Source: Mesostigma viride (taxonomy: Eukaryota > Streptophyta > Mesostigmatophyceae > Mesostigmatales > Mesostigmataceae). From it: 64,000 bases of DNA. A program made the translations under genes and the position numbers. Below, piece by piece: positions 54,685 to 64,000 of this stretch (position 1 is the stretch's first letter; every line of letters begins with the position of its first letter). The stretch is taken from positions 239,520 through 303,519 of the forward strand of contig RPFO01002324.1 of NCBI GenBank assembly GCA_009746045.1, read 5' to 3'. The notes under the pieces were generated by a model. The model was not told the DNA's origin. It searched no databases and saw only the letters and a program-made list of their open reading frames with translations.

Positions 54685-55110
54685 CTGCCACGTGGCATGA
54701 CCCGATTGGTCAGCCCAGTCTCGTGGGATTCCAGATTCACATGGTGCCACGTGGCAGCCACCCACTCGACAGGGTGTCCCATGGGACTCCAGGGACCCCC
54801 ATGGGTGCCACGTGGCAGGATCCCATTGGACAGGGTGTATCATGGGACGCCAGGGTCCCGTGGGTGCCACGTGGCGGGTTCCGATTGGACAGGGAGTACC
54901 ATGGGAGTACAGGGTCCCACGGAGATTCGGGGTCCCGGTGCCACGTGGCGGTTACTGATTGGACAGGGAGTCCCATGGGTGCCACGTGGCAGCGTCCCAT
55001 TGGACAGGGAGGTCCCATGGGTGGCCAGGGTCCCAGGGGTCCCGGTGCCACGTGGCAGTCGCTGATTGGCCAGATAGTCCCATGGGAATCTCAGGGTGCC
55101 ACGTGGCAGC
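54685..55110. repeat. Degenerate ~60-bp repeats with CCACGTGG palindromes, left arm
   Basis: Eight copies of GCCACGTGGC-type palindromes, with CCACGTGG at 54689, 54747, 54808, 54867, 54941, 54982, 55048 and 55099. They alternate with ATTGGACAGGG and TCCCATGGGA. CACGTG is the G-box core and ATTGG is an inverted CCAAT box. The mirrored set at 55272-55697 gives 16 copies around the palindrome centre. Confidence 0.85.
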
Positions 55111-55271
55111 CTCCCATTGGCGGCTACTACGCCAGGGTCCCTGGCAGGGTCCCACGATATATTTATCCCAACAATTGACGGGTTAGAGGCGCCTCTAACC
55201 CGTCAATTGTTGGGATAAATATATCGTGGGACCCTGCCAGGGACCCTGGCGTAGTAGCCGCCAATGGGAGG

Positions 55272-55697
55272 CTGCCACGTGGCACCCTGAGATTCCCATG
55301 GGACTATCTGGCCAATCAGCGACTGCCACGTGGCACCGGGACCCCTGGGACCCTGGCCACCCATGGGACCTCCCTGTCCAATGGGACGCTGCCACGTGGC
55401 ACCCATGGGACTCCCTGTCCAATCAGTAACCGCCACGTGGCACCGGGGACCCCGAATCTCCGTGGGACCCTGTACTCCCATGGTACTCCCTGTCCAATCG
55501 GAACCCGCCACGTGGCACCCACGGGACCCTGGCGTCCCATGATACACCCTGTCCAATGGGATCCTGCCACGTGGCACCCATGGGGGTCCCTGGAGTCCCA
55601 TGGGACACCCTGTCGAGTGGGTGGCTGCCACGTGGCACCATGTGAATCTGGAATCCCACGAGACTGGGCTGACCAATCGGGTCATGCCACGTGGCAG
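55272..55697. repeat. Degenerate ~60-bp repeats with CCACGTGG palindromes, right arm
   Basis: Mirror image of 54685-55110 with the same eight palindromes. Confidence 0.85.
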
Positions 55698-55940
55698 ACA
55701 AATCACGTGACAGGCGCGGGTGGCGGGAAATCCCTATTGTTCGTGGGAATCTGGTACCCCTATAGCTCCATTAGCTATTTATAGTATGCGGTTTAGATTT
55801 TTTTTTAAGTGGGGCTCATTGTGGGACTCATTGTGAGACAAATTTCAATAGGAATCGGGTCTTATTAAAAGTTATATAAGACAGTCCATGGGATATAGCC
55901 TTTTCCAATAGGCTATATCAGTTGATCCCTATTTGCCTGT

Positions 55941-56612
55941 TTAAGGCATCACCCGGTTATACGATGGATGGGTGAAGATACGACCGATCATCCGGTGCTT
56001 GTACTCATCGAAAATGTCGCTGAGAAGGTCGGCCAAACCCGTTGGCACGCCCCCGTTGGCCTCCGTGTCGTCAGCCACCAATCCCGCGCACAGAACAGTG
56101 ACCAACTCATCAACGCGACGCTCCATCACATTCTCGCGATCCACATCAGGAATGGACGCAAAATAGGCGTCCCTCGCCGCCTTAGTGTGGGGGCCAACGG
56201 GGACCTTGACAGTTCGGTTGAGCACCTCCACAAAATCAGTGTACGCGTGATCCATCTGCTCCAAACGATCAGCGCGGGTAGTGTACAAGTACCCCTCCGC
56301 CTCACGCAAGCGGGGCACAGACACCTTGTCATAAATGGCCCTCAGCTGATCAGGCGTCATCTCATACAGGCGGCGGGGTGTCACCTTCTTTATATCGACG
56401 AACCACCAATAGGGGTTGGCATCGCGGAACTCCAGTTCCTCGTCAATCAAATTGCGCACAGCGCGAACCTTTGCCTCCATTATCGCCAGCACGGCCTCCC
56501 ATTCCTTGTGAGAGGCCTTGTTCACACCACGCAAGTAGGGCCAGCTGAGCTCTGCCAAAACAAACAAAATTTCGCTTGGCAGATCCTCGAAAGTAGCACC
56601 AGCATGGGCCAT
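55941..56612 (-). CDS. F-box-like protein, paralogue 2, mirror copy
   Basis: Reverse-complement copy of the gene at 53770-54441, same 223-aa product, with its TATA box at 56713-56719 and hairpin at 55892-55919. Whether it exists in the genome depends on whether the palindrome is real. Confidence 0.6.
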   Translation of the reverse strand: MAHAGATFEDLPSEILFVLAELSWPYLRGVNKASHKEWEAVLAIMEAKVRAVRNLIDEELEFRDANPYWWFVDIKKVTPRRLYEMTPDQLRAIYDKVSVPRLREAEGYLYTTRADRLEQMDHAYTDFVEVLNRTVKVPVGPHTKAARDAYFASIPDVDRENVMERRVDELVTVLCAGLVADDTEANGGVPTGLADLLSDIFDEYKHRMIGRIFTHPSYNRVMP

Positions 56613-56867
56613 TGTGTATTTTACAGCTGTAAGGATGGCTGTCTGCGTGTGGATGACTGTGTGCCTGGCAGTGTCGGAGGCGAGACCTACCCCCAAACGC
56701 CCGTGACTCCGCTTTTATACCCTCTCGGCCACGGCGTCCCACGATAGTGCCGTGCAAGCGTCGCGCCGGCGTCCCACGATATATCCGTGGAGCGTCGCGC
56801 CGGCGCGGCGCGGCAACTCGTGGGATACCATGCCACGTGGCGCCCATCCATAGGCTCCCACGAAAAG

Positions 56868-57474
56868 TTCGTGCTATGCGGATAGCCCGAACTTTTGGGG
56901 ATAGCCCGAACTTTTCGAAACCTTGCTAGGGAAAAGTAAAAGTTTCCAGTGGGGATCCCAGCCATTTTGAAAAGTTCGGGCTATGGTTCGGGCTATCGAT
57001 TTATAGCCCGAACCTCCCCTTTTTCCCCTCTGGCGGTGTGTTGCTATGGGTGAATGCTACTCTTTCTTTTACTCTGTTTCCCAACACATAAAATTTTATG
57101 TGTTAGCAATTGCCATCTATAATAATCATAGTAATACCCTATATTTTATGTGTTAGCAATCCTATCTGTATATACAGGAAATACCCCTATATTTTATGTG
57201 TTAGCAATCTAAGGAAGAAACACACACACATACACTGCACACTGTCCAAATAACCAAGTCCCTACCCCATGTACAATGCATGACACCACCGTCCAAGGGG
57301 CAAAAGGGTCCGGTTCGGGCTATAAACTGATAGCCCGAACCATAGCCCGAACTTTTCAAATGGCTGGGATCCCACTGGAAACTTTTACTTTTCCCTAGCA
57401 AGGTTTCCAAAAGTTCGGGCTATCCCCAAAAGTTCGGGCTATCCGCATAGCCCGAACTTTTCGCAAACAAGTCA
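56868..57474. mobile_element. Foldback/MITE-like element, mirror copy
   Basis: Mirror of 52908-53514, with the same arms rich in AAAAGTTCGGGCTAT. Confidence 0.65.
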
Positions 57475-57538
57475 AGTCCTACGCCTAGTGCATGAGTGTT
57501 GGATTTGCATGCAAAGAGTCTTATTCATTACAAAATAG

Positions 57539-57905
57539 AATACCACAAGTCCCTATCAACAGTAGCCTCCATAGGCTTGCATGGGCCAATGAAGTGCCCA
57601 GATGACACCCTACGCGAAGAAATAGGGCTTGTTGGACCCCACAACATCGTACAGAAGGAAGCCCCGGCCTCTGCATTACGCTTGAGCGGTTGTTGGGGCG
57701 GCTAAAGCCCGGGAAAGCGACAGCCTCAGAAACGAGGCTGCAGAACTTGGCGCACTCGTAGCAGACCAAGTCAACGTCAAAAGAACGAGGCCTTGGAGCC
57801 ACATACAGGTTCTGCACGTTGATGTCGATGCGCTTCATGCACTTCTGGCACTGCCTGCGAGGCCAGTAAAACTTGTCACTGGGGGGCCGTTGTGCGTGTT
57901 TGTCA
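57539..57905 (-). pseudogene. Cys-rich protein, C-terminal part, mirror copy
   Basis: Reverse-complement copy of the end of the gene at 51578. It keeps SFDVDLVCYECAKFCSLV in frame with the preceding CQKCMKR part, which the left copy does not. It is cut at about 57905 where the sequence jumps to the second direct copy. Confidence 0.7.
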
Positions 57906-58784
57906 TTGTGCAATGCCTGTGCTCAGCTGTTCTTACCCCAAACATCGGATTGTAACATCGCGTTTTCCCTTTACTCTATGTCACCAGTCATCTTGCCAAG
58001 GCCGAACTGGCTTGGGTGTGCAACCATGTGCCAAAAGCGCCCCCTTGCTGATCGCTGGGGGATGAAGGAGCGTTTGCCTGTCGTGTAGGCATAGGAGCTA
58101 GGGCAACTCGCTGTAGAGAGACGGTTCTGCGGAGTGGTAATGTGCTAGTTTAGAGTCGTCTGCGGTGTTTATAGGGGGCGGATTGGTCGGGGTGCGCCAC
58201 CACCCCGTTTTGTGCTCATCGATTCTACATCACTGCAAGGGAAGTGCTGAGTGCCACTGGTAGGATGGGCATGAGGAGGGTAGGAAACGCGGCGATGTCA
58301 CGCGATGGGGTGATGTGTTTTATGCCACGCAACGTCACACTGGTGTACGGTAGTTGGGTGGCTTGTGTGGCGTCGTGGGGCGGTGTGTCTCCCTTGGTAA
58401 GGATGGTTAATAATGGGGGGATGGTGGTATCTCCCCCTGGGGGCCTCGCCCCTCGGACAGGCGTTGGTCTTTTCCACGTTCCGTTTGCGCTGTCAGACAC
58501 GGCCACTCATGGCTGCCTCCGGCCACGTGCCCGTCCCCTCATACACGTAAATTCGGGGTTGCTGATGAAGCCATCACCCCTATGGTTGCTCCTGGCCTCC
58601 CTGGCCTTTCCTCAAAAGTTGCCTCCTCGCCTGCGCTTATGCAAGGGAAGGGTCCCCTGATGCACCGCGTCTGGTCCTGATGAAGCGAAACAGCATGTCC
58701 GGTCGTGCAAACTCGTCCAACCGCAGCTTTATCCTCCCCTATGCACCTTCGCCCCCCTTTTCCTTACACATTGCGTGCCTGCAG

Positions 58785-58862
58785 GTTCTTGATGAAACTG
58801 GAGCAATGAGTCGGTGTGCATCGAGCTCAAGAATGGGGCCATCGTAACGGGACGAATCGCAG
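58785..58862 (+). pseudogene. Orphan Sm-D1 exon, second copy
   Basis: Same exon as 47271-47346, with one extra G early (frameshift) and one extra A near the end. The extra A gives the family-like end IVTGRIAG before the donor. Confidence 0.55.
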
Positions 58863-59731
58863 GTGGGTGTGGGCGTAGTTTATAGCGTTTGACAGTCGCC
58901 AGTGGGTGGGTGGATGGGTGGGTGTGGGTTCACGATGTGACACACGTTACGCGGCCGTAGGTGATAGGGTGGGGGTCAAGAGCGGGATATTGCAGGTGGG
59001 TGAGCCGACATGACCCTGTTGGTGCTAGGGTCAGGTGCAGGGTTTCTTTCCTGTCCTGTTTGGTTTAGGGTTCCATGTCCTTTGGGCTGTCGAAACGGCG
59101 ACCTGTCCTGATTTGATGGGCGTCTTGGTTAGGTGGGTGCCTCCACCTTGCTGGGTGCCCGCAAAGGAGTATTTGGGGATGGGAGTGGGGAATACTGGGA
59201 CGAGTGTGGTGGAGTGGAAAGTTGTACCAAACACGAAACGCGGGCTATGATGGCCATCTCAAAGAGGTTCTCTGGCCAGCCGTAGCAAAGAGGTTCCAAT
59301 GTGGTTGCGTCGCTGCTTGTCAAGAGCCTGCTCTCCTTTATGCTTCTGCCTTCTTTCTTTTCTCTCCTCGCTTCTGCCCCCTAGGTAAGGTAATGTCCCA
59401 TGACCACATCCCTGTAGTGACCAAAAGCTATTGTAGTGTGTGGCCTCTACTAAACCCGGGGCGACCCCCACCGTCCACCCGGCCGTCCACCTGGCCGTAC
59501 TGTGACAGGCGCCAGTATCGTGGGAACCTCTAGTATCATGGGATATCCGTTCAAGTCCTATTCGCGGGCCGCGGGTTCCTATCTAATGATGCATTGGTGT
59601 TGATTTGCATGCAATGAGTCTTATTTATTACAATGTACAATAGGCAACGTCCTAATCAACAGTGCTCCTCAACGATGTGCATCCAAGGCACACTCATACA
59701 GGGAGGAATAGCCCCTTCCCTTTCTAGACCC

Positions 59732-61277
59732 CTACTCATCCTCAACCACAATCACCTCCCGGTGCTGAACATCAGCGCAACCAAGTGTGCGTCCCTCTCA
59801 AACAATGCGCCTCGCCCCGTCGCGGAAGCGATCCACAACCGCCTCGAGCCAGCGCGTCCCACCCAACCCCACCGCCGAGTGCCTCAAAGAAGGCCACAGC
59901 CAGTGCATTGCCCGCAGACCCGGAGCACTCCAACTGGGGGTGACCCTGATGTACTGCAGGGCGGACAGGAACCGTTGACTCCCGCGGGGTAATCCGCATT
60001 CCCCCCCACAGCGCGAACAGTGAAAGAAGCGCAGAGCGCAGGAGCAGCAGCAGGAGCAGCAGCACGAGCAGCAGGAGGAGCAGCGCGCGGCGGCGGCGGC
60101 GATGGCGGCCGGCAGACCACGGAAACCACACTCTGACACGTGTCCACCACGCGCAGGTGGCGATCCAAGTCCTCGCGGCTGTGTGGCCTGGTAGGTGCAG
60201 CCCAGGATGGTAACGGTGCCGTTATCACCAGGGAGAGAAAGCTTTGTTGGGGCAGGGCCTGACAAGCTTGGCGCAGGTGTTGTCGTGAATCGCCTCCTCG
60301 CCGAAACACGACCTCGCCGCCGCACCCGCGAGCGCACAGACGCACATTCACAAGGGTGAAATGTGAGTCTGTCGACACCCACATTGCGCTTGTACTGGCT
60401 GCCAGTGCGCATCAGGAGCTCCTTGCATTCTGGCAGCGCTTGCCAATCACACGGGCGTGTGGCCTGGTAGAATTTATACTCCAGAGCGGTGCCTCGAGGC
60501 ATATTCAGCGCACTTGTTGCAGTGCTGAGGGACGCAGGTTGTGGACCCCTCCACGAGGTAGATTGATGGGTACTTCCCCTCCGTGCCGAAGGGCTCCGGT
60601 GCAGATGCGCAGCACGCCAGCCTCTTCTCGAACCACGTGATCTTGTGGTTCGCCTCCTGGAAGCCAAGCCGCATCTTCTTGAGCTCTTCGCGAGTGGGAT
60701 CAGGGGAGAAAGAAACGACGCCTGCTGCGGTTCCTCTCGCGCTTCCAACTCCTCCTGCGTCTCCCTCAGCTGGCGCTGCAATGCGGCTAAGTCCCCACCG
60801 CTGGGCCCAGCGCCTCCAGAACGAGAACGGGAGCGGGGCCACCACGCAGCAGGCCTGCATGCAAAGGAAAACACACAGACAACTGCACAAAATGTATCAG
60901 ATAGTGGCCATCACCTGCAACATCCAACAGATAGTGGCCATCACCTGCAAAATCCAGCAGGCAATCGAAAAGGGATGCATAAAACAGCAGACCACGTACT
61001 GGAGCAGCCGCAGGGCGAGACTGAGCCACCAGGTCGTCGATCGCCAGCGTGCGAATTGACTTCCGTGCCTGCGTCGTCCAGGTGGTCGTAGTCGTTGTGG
61101 TCAAAAAGGTCGTCAGAGGGGTTCCAGCCTGCAAAGAATGAATAAAAATGCCAATGGCGTTCCTGTCAGCTGCTGAAAATGCCCAAAAAACAAACCAAGG
61201 AAACACAAAAACAGACATGCATGGGGAAATACGTACGCTCAGGTTCCTGGGCCTCATGTTCCTTGTGTCGTCGCCAT
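59732..61277 (-). pseudogene. RING/TRAF-like gene, second copy, many indels
   Basis: Matches 48226-49764 from ATG (61277) to stop (59732). RING and TRAF finger residues are scattered over several frames. It retains the seven-G run that keeps the Ala-rich region in frame with the C-terminus, but has new breaks elsewhere. Probably sequencing error rather than decay. Confidence 0.7.
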
Positions 61278-61987
61278 AGCTGGCTAGCTGCTGATAGTGG
61301 TATCCTGGCTGTTCTGAGTGGTCGTGAGGGTTTGGCTGCATTATTTTGGTCGTGTTTGGGCTTTTGGCCTCGTGGGAGGAGGAGACGAACGGCATATTCC
61401 CTGCATATTCCGGGAATATTCCACGAATATGCCGTGGGACGGTCGCTAGAAGGAAACTGTCGCGCCGCGTCGGCAGTTACGTGACAGGGATACGGACTGT
61501 CTGGCAGACTGACAGATCTGGACAGGTGTCAGACGGGACAGTGCGCTGACTGTCGTGGCAGATCTTCGTAACCGACACGGCGCGGAAACCGGCGCGGGCG
61601 CGGACTGACGTGGCGCGCTGTCAGAACTGACATGGCACGATACTGACATGGCAGGCCGTCCAACCGGCAGCTGACGGATACGGCGTTTGTACGGACTGTC
61701 ATGTCAGACCGTTCAGACTGCCACGCGGCAGTCTGGCATGACAATTGGACGGGAATCTAGCGGGAAATTCTTACAACTGTACGTGCAGTTACGTGTGTTA
61801 AGTAATCTGTACTACCTGTAGTATCACCCGCTGCATTTCTACTCCGAATATACTCTCTTACTACGAATCCTAGTGCAATTGTACTATGAGACGCCATGAG
61901 AGATAAGACAAAGTCATGGATTTCCATTAGAATCATAATAAGGCTTAATGCCCATAGGGACTTTGTCTATTCCAAAGGGGCACTTAG

Positions 61988-62625
61988 TTAGTGAAACCCC
62001 TCCAGGGCCAGGCGGCCGACAGAACTTGTCGTACATCTTGTCGCAGGTGGCATTCATGACCCTCAGTTCCCTCTCGCAGACAGCGGGGGAAAAGTTGACA
62101 GGCCAGAAGGCGTCGTACTCGGCCTTCACGAGGTCCACGAGCACACGGCAATGCTCTCTGCGGTCTTATCCTTATCCACCTGAGGAATGGATTCAACATA
62201 CTCCTTCATCACATCCCACAGGCGGGGAATCGCGCAAACGCGGTCAGACCAGCTTAACCTCTAGGTCGATGGCCAGAGTTGCCACCTCCATACGCCTACG
62301 CCATACTTGCAGGCGTCCATCCTCTTCTCAAAAGTGGAAAGGGACTGCACACCGCCTTGGGCGATGGCGATGGCAAAGTTGCGCAGGGGCCCATCCTGTA
62401 TAGTGGCAAACTGGCCCTGGCTGCCTGCGCTTAGAGAGGAAGCGCCCCTCAAGCTCATTTGGAATAGCATCCAGCAGCTGCTTCATTCGCTGCTCTGTCT
62501 TACTCTTTGACAGCGTCCCACGGCACTTGCAGCTGCTTGCTGACACCACACCGTGGGCCATGCCCATCTCCACGATTTCGTGCACAATCTCAGCTGGCAG
62601 GCTGGTTAAAAGTGGCAGCGGCCAT
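61988..62625 (-). pseudogene. F-box-like paralogue 1, second copy, many indels
   Basis: Matches 50472-51106 (ATG 62625, stop 61988). FAIAIAQGGVQSLSTFEKRM is in one frame here, repairing the break seen in the first copy, but other one-base indels interrupt it. Confidence 0.7.
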
Positions 62626-63097
62626 GTCTTCTTTGTGGTAGTGGTGCTAGTGCTGTTGGGATGCGGAGCAGGCGAGAAGTGCCCACTTTGACGTGGTGGT
62701 CGGACCTTTGTACCCCGCCCCACGGCATCTTCGCGCGAATTATTCCGTGGACCGACGAATTCCCACGGACCTGCCCACGTGGCGGAGATCGGACGGTCCA
62801 CGGCAATTCAGATCTCCCATGTAGTACGGCGTATCTCGGATACGGCGCGGCGCTTGTACGGCCGGACAAGTATCATGGATACTGGTCCAAGTACCGTGGC
62901 ATTGCATTCCGCCACGTCACTACCCGCGCCGCGCCGCGCCGCGCCATGTAACCTTCTAGAGGATCGATCCAGCCGTCCGATGAAGATCTCGTGGGAGGGC
63001 CAGTTTTCCACAGGTACAAAGGTCGTGCAGGCCTACCAAATGCACCATCACACCACAGAACAACCATAGCCAGCGCAGAAAACAACAGCAGACCGCC

Positions 63098-64000
63098 ATG
63101 TTTCCCGTTGATGCAGCAGCTGGGCCATTTGTCGGGCCTCAGACTAGGGCACGAACTAGGGCCGTGTGCATGGGCTTGGTTCTCCCAGATGCTATGGATT
63201 GCCATATCCTCGCTGCCACAAGAACTAGGACTGGTTTGTTCCGCCATAGCTCCTGCCGCCTGTGCCAGTGCCTGCGCCTGTGCCAGCGCCAGTGCCTGTA
63301 TTGTGCCAGTGCCAGTGCCTCGCTGCGCCAGTGCCTGAGCCTGTGTACGTGCCTGCTCCTCTCCCTGGGCTATTCGCCCCTCGGTTTAAGGGACTCTGAC
63401 CATTTGGCCTCAACAGGCCATGTGTGGCCAAATGGTAGTGGCGATTCCAAGTTTCCTCTGGTGCATTGCGTCACCTGCAAAAAGGTGCCGGAAGAGGGCA
63501 GTGTGAAGAAGAAGGAGAACGGGGAGATGCCAGTGCCGGGGGTGCGCTCTGGATGAACTGAGCGACAAGGTGGATGCACTAGGTCCCTCTCCTCCCACGA
63601 GCAGGTGCAGGAGACTGTCAAGAATTTTGACACGGGCTTGCCAGATTTACAAGACGAATATGAGCCCAAGCGTCTCCCGCCTCCGTCCCACCGGCTACCC
63701 TCTGTCCACAGTGCATGTGCGCTGTGTGCAAGAGCCTGCTCTCCACGCGCACGAAGTGGTGAAGGAGGTCACCCCTCAGATGCTGGAGACTACTTCCCAT
63801 TTCCGTGTTGCCAAGCTCGTGGTTGGCGACGTCGTTTTGTGGAATCTGCCGCAACGATTTCCTGGCCCAGTATGTCGACAACAACGTCGGTCATCAGCAA
63901 GGCCATGTCTCGCGGCATGCAGTATTGGGAGCTACAAGGGCCACATCGATGAGGTGTTCAAGTTACAACGAGGAACTCCACAAGATGGCAGAGCGCGCCC
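63098..64000 (+). pseudogene. Cys-rich protein, second copy, partial
   Basis: Matches 51578 to about 52465 with multiple frameshifts. MFPVDAAAGP and FPLVHCVTCKKVPE are readable. Truncated by the window end. Confidence 0.7.

Larger units (their letters stand above)
52480..57902. repeat. Zero-spacer palindrome, arms about 2.7 kb
   Basis: Left arm 52480-55190 and right arm 55191-57902 are reverse complements. The centre is TTAGAGGCGCCTCTAA with no loop. Most mirrored positions sum to 110382 with a single one-base indel near the centre (54932/55447). Differences grow outward: an altered promoter tract near 56765-56820, one base at about 57688, one at about 57780. This is either a real foldback or a chimeric (hairpin) read. 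Confidence 0.95.
57906..64000. repeat. Large direct repeat, second, indel-rich copy
   Basis: Same order and orientation as 46401-52480. Single-base gains and losses, mostly in homopolymers, occur every few tens of bases and break all frames. This looks like uncorrected long-read sequence. The copy runs off the window at the point matching about 52465. Confidence 0.92.

Noticed and set aside
54676-55706. Coding frames through the CCACGTGG repeats
   Set aside because: Repeat translations present in both mirrored arms and several frames, with no family resemblance.

Overview
The window looks like nuclear DNA of a green alga (chlorophyte or prasinophyte type). The evidence is GC-rich, intron-rich genes with GT-AG introns plus one GC-AG intron, a RadA/Sms protein whose core matches the land-plant organellar form, a receptor-type class III nucleotide cyclase, degenerate non-LTR retroelements, a hAT-type MITE and an extreme load of minisatellites. 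I cannot name the species.

Layout. 1-5220 is one 17-bp minisatellite of about 307 copies. 5887-15662 (+) is a nine-exon gene for a predicted 1205-aa receptor cyclase: signal peptide, periplasmic-binding-protein-like ectodomain, two EGF-like modules, one membrane helix, and two cyclase domains with complementary defects. All nine exons join in phase. 15663-22381 is intergenic DNA with LINE debris, a tandem repeat of about 400 bp and (TTAA)n tails. 22382-43993 (-) is a complete 14-exon radA gene, predicted 728 aa. About 90% of its 21.6 kb is intron, and the introns hold more than ten tandem arrays, a 615-bp hAT-type MITE with perfect 8-bp target-site duplications, and a pair of 419-bp direct repeats. 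43994-46400 is intergenic.

46401-64000 has a different character. An 8.8-kb unit (46401-55190) carries an orphan SmD1-like exon, a RING/TRAF-like zinc-finger gene (-), an F-box-like gene (-), a Cys-rich zinc protein gene (+) and a second F-box-like gene (+). At 55190/55191 the sequence folds back on itself with no spacer, giving inverted arms of about 2.7 kb. From about 57906 it switches to a direct but indel-rich second copy of 46401-52480 that runs off the window end. The two direct copies carry different single-base, mostly homopolymer indels, so many apparent frameshifts look like sequencing error. The palindrome and the switch of direction may be assembly artefacts.

The clearest unusual signal is that several tandem repeats are built from splice junctions. 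In cyclase intron 3 and radA intron 12 the repeat unit contains the end of the preceding exon plus its 5' splice donor. Smaller echoes occur at radA exons 7, 8 and 12 and at cyclase exon 2. The RING, F-box-like and Cys-rich genes may act together in ubiquitin-type signalling, but that is inference from domain types only.
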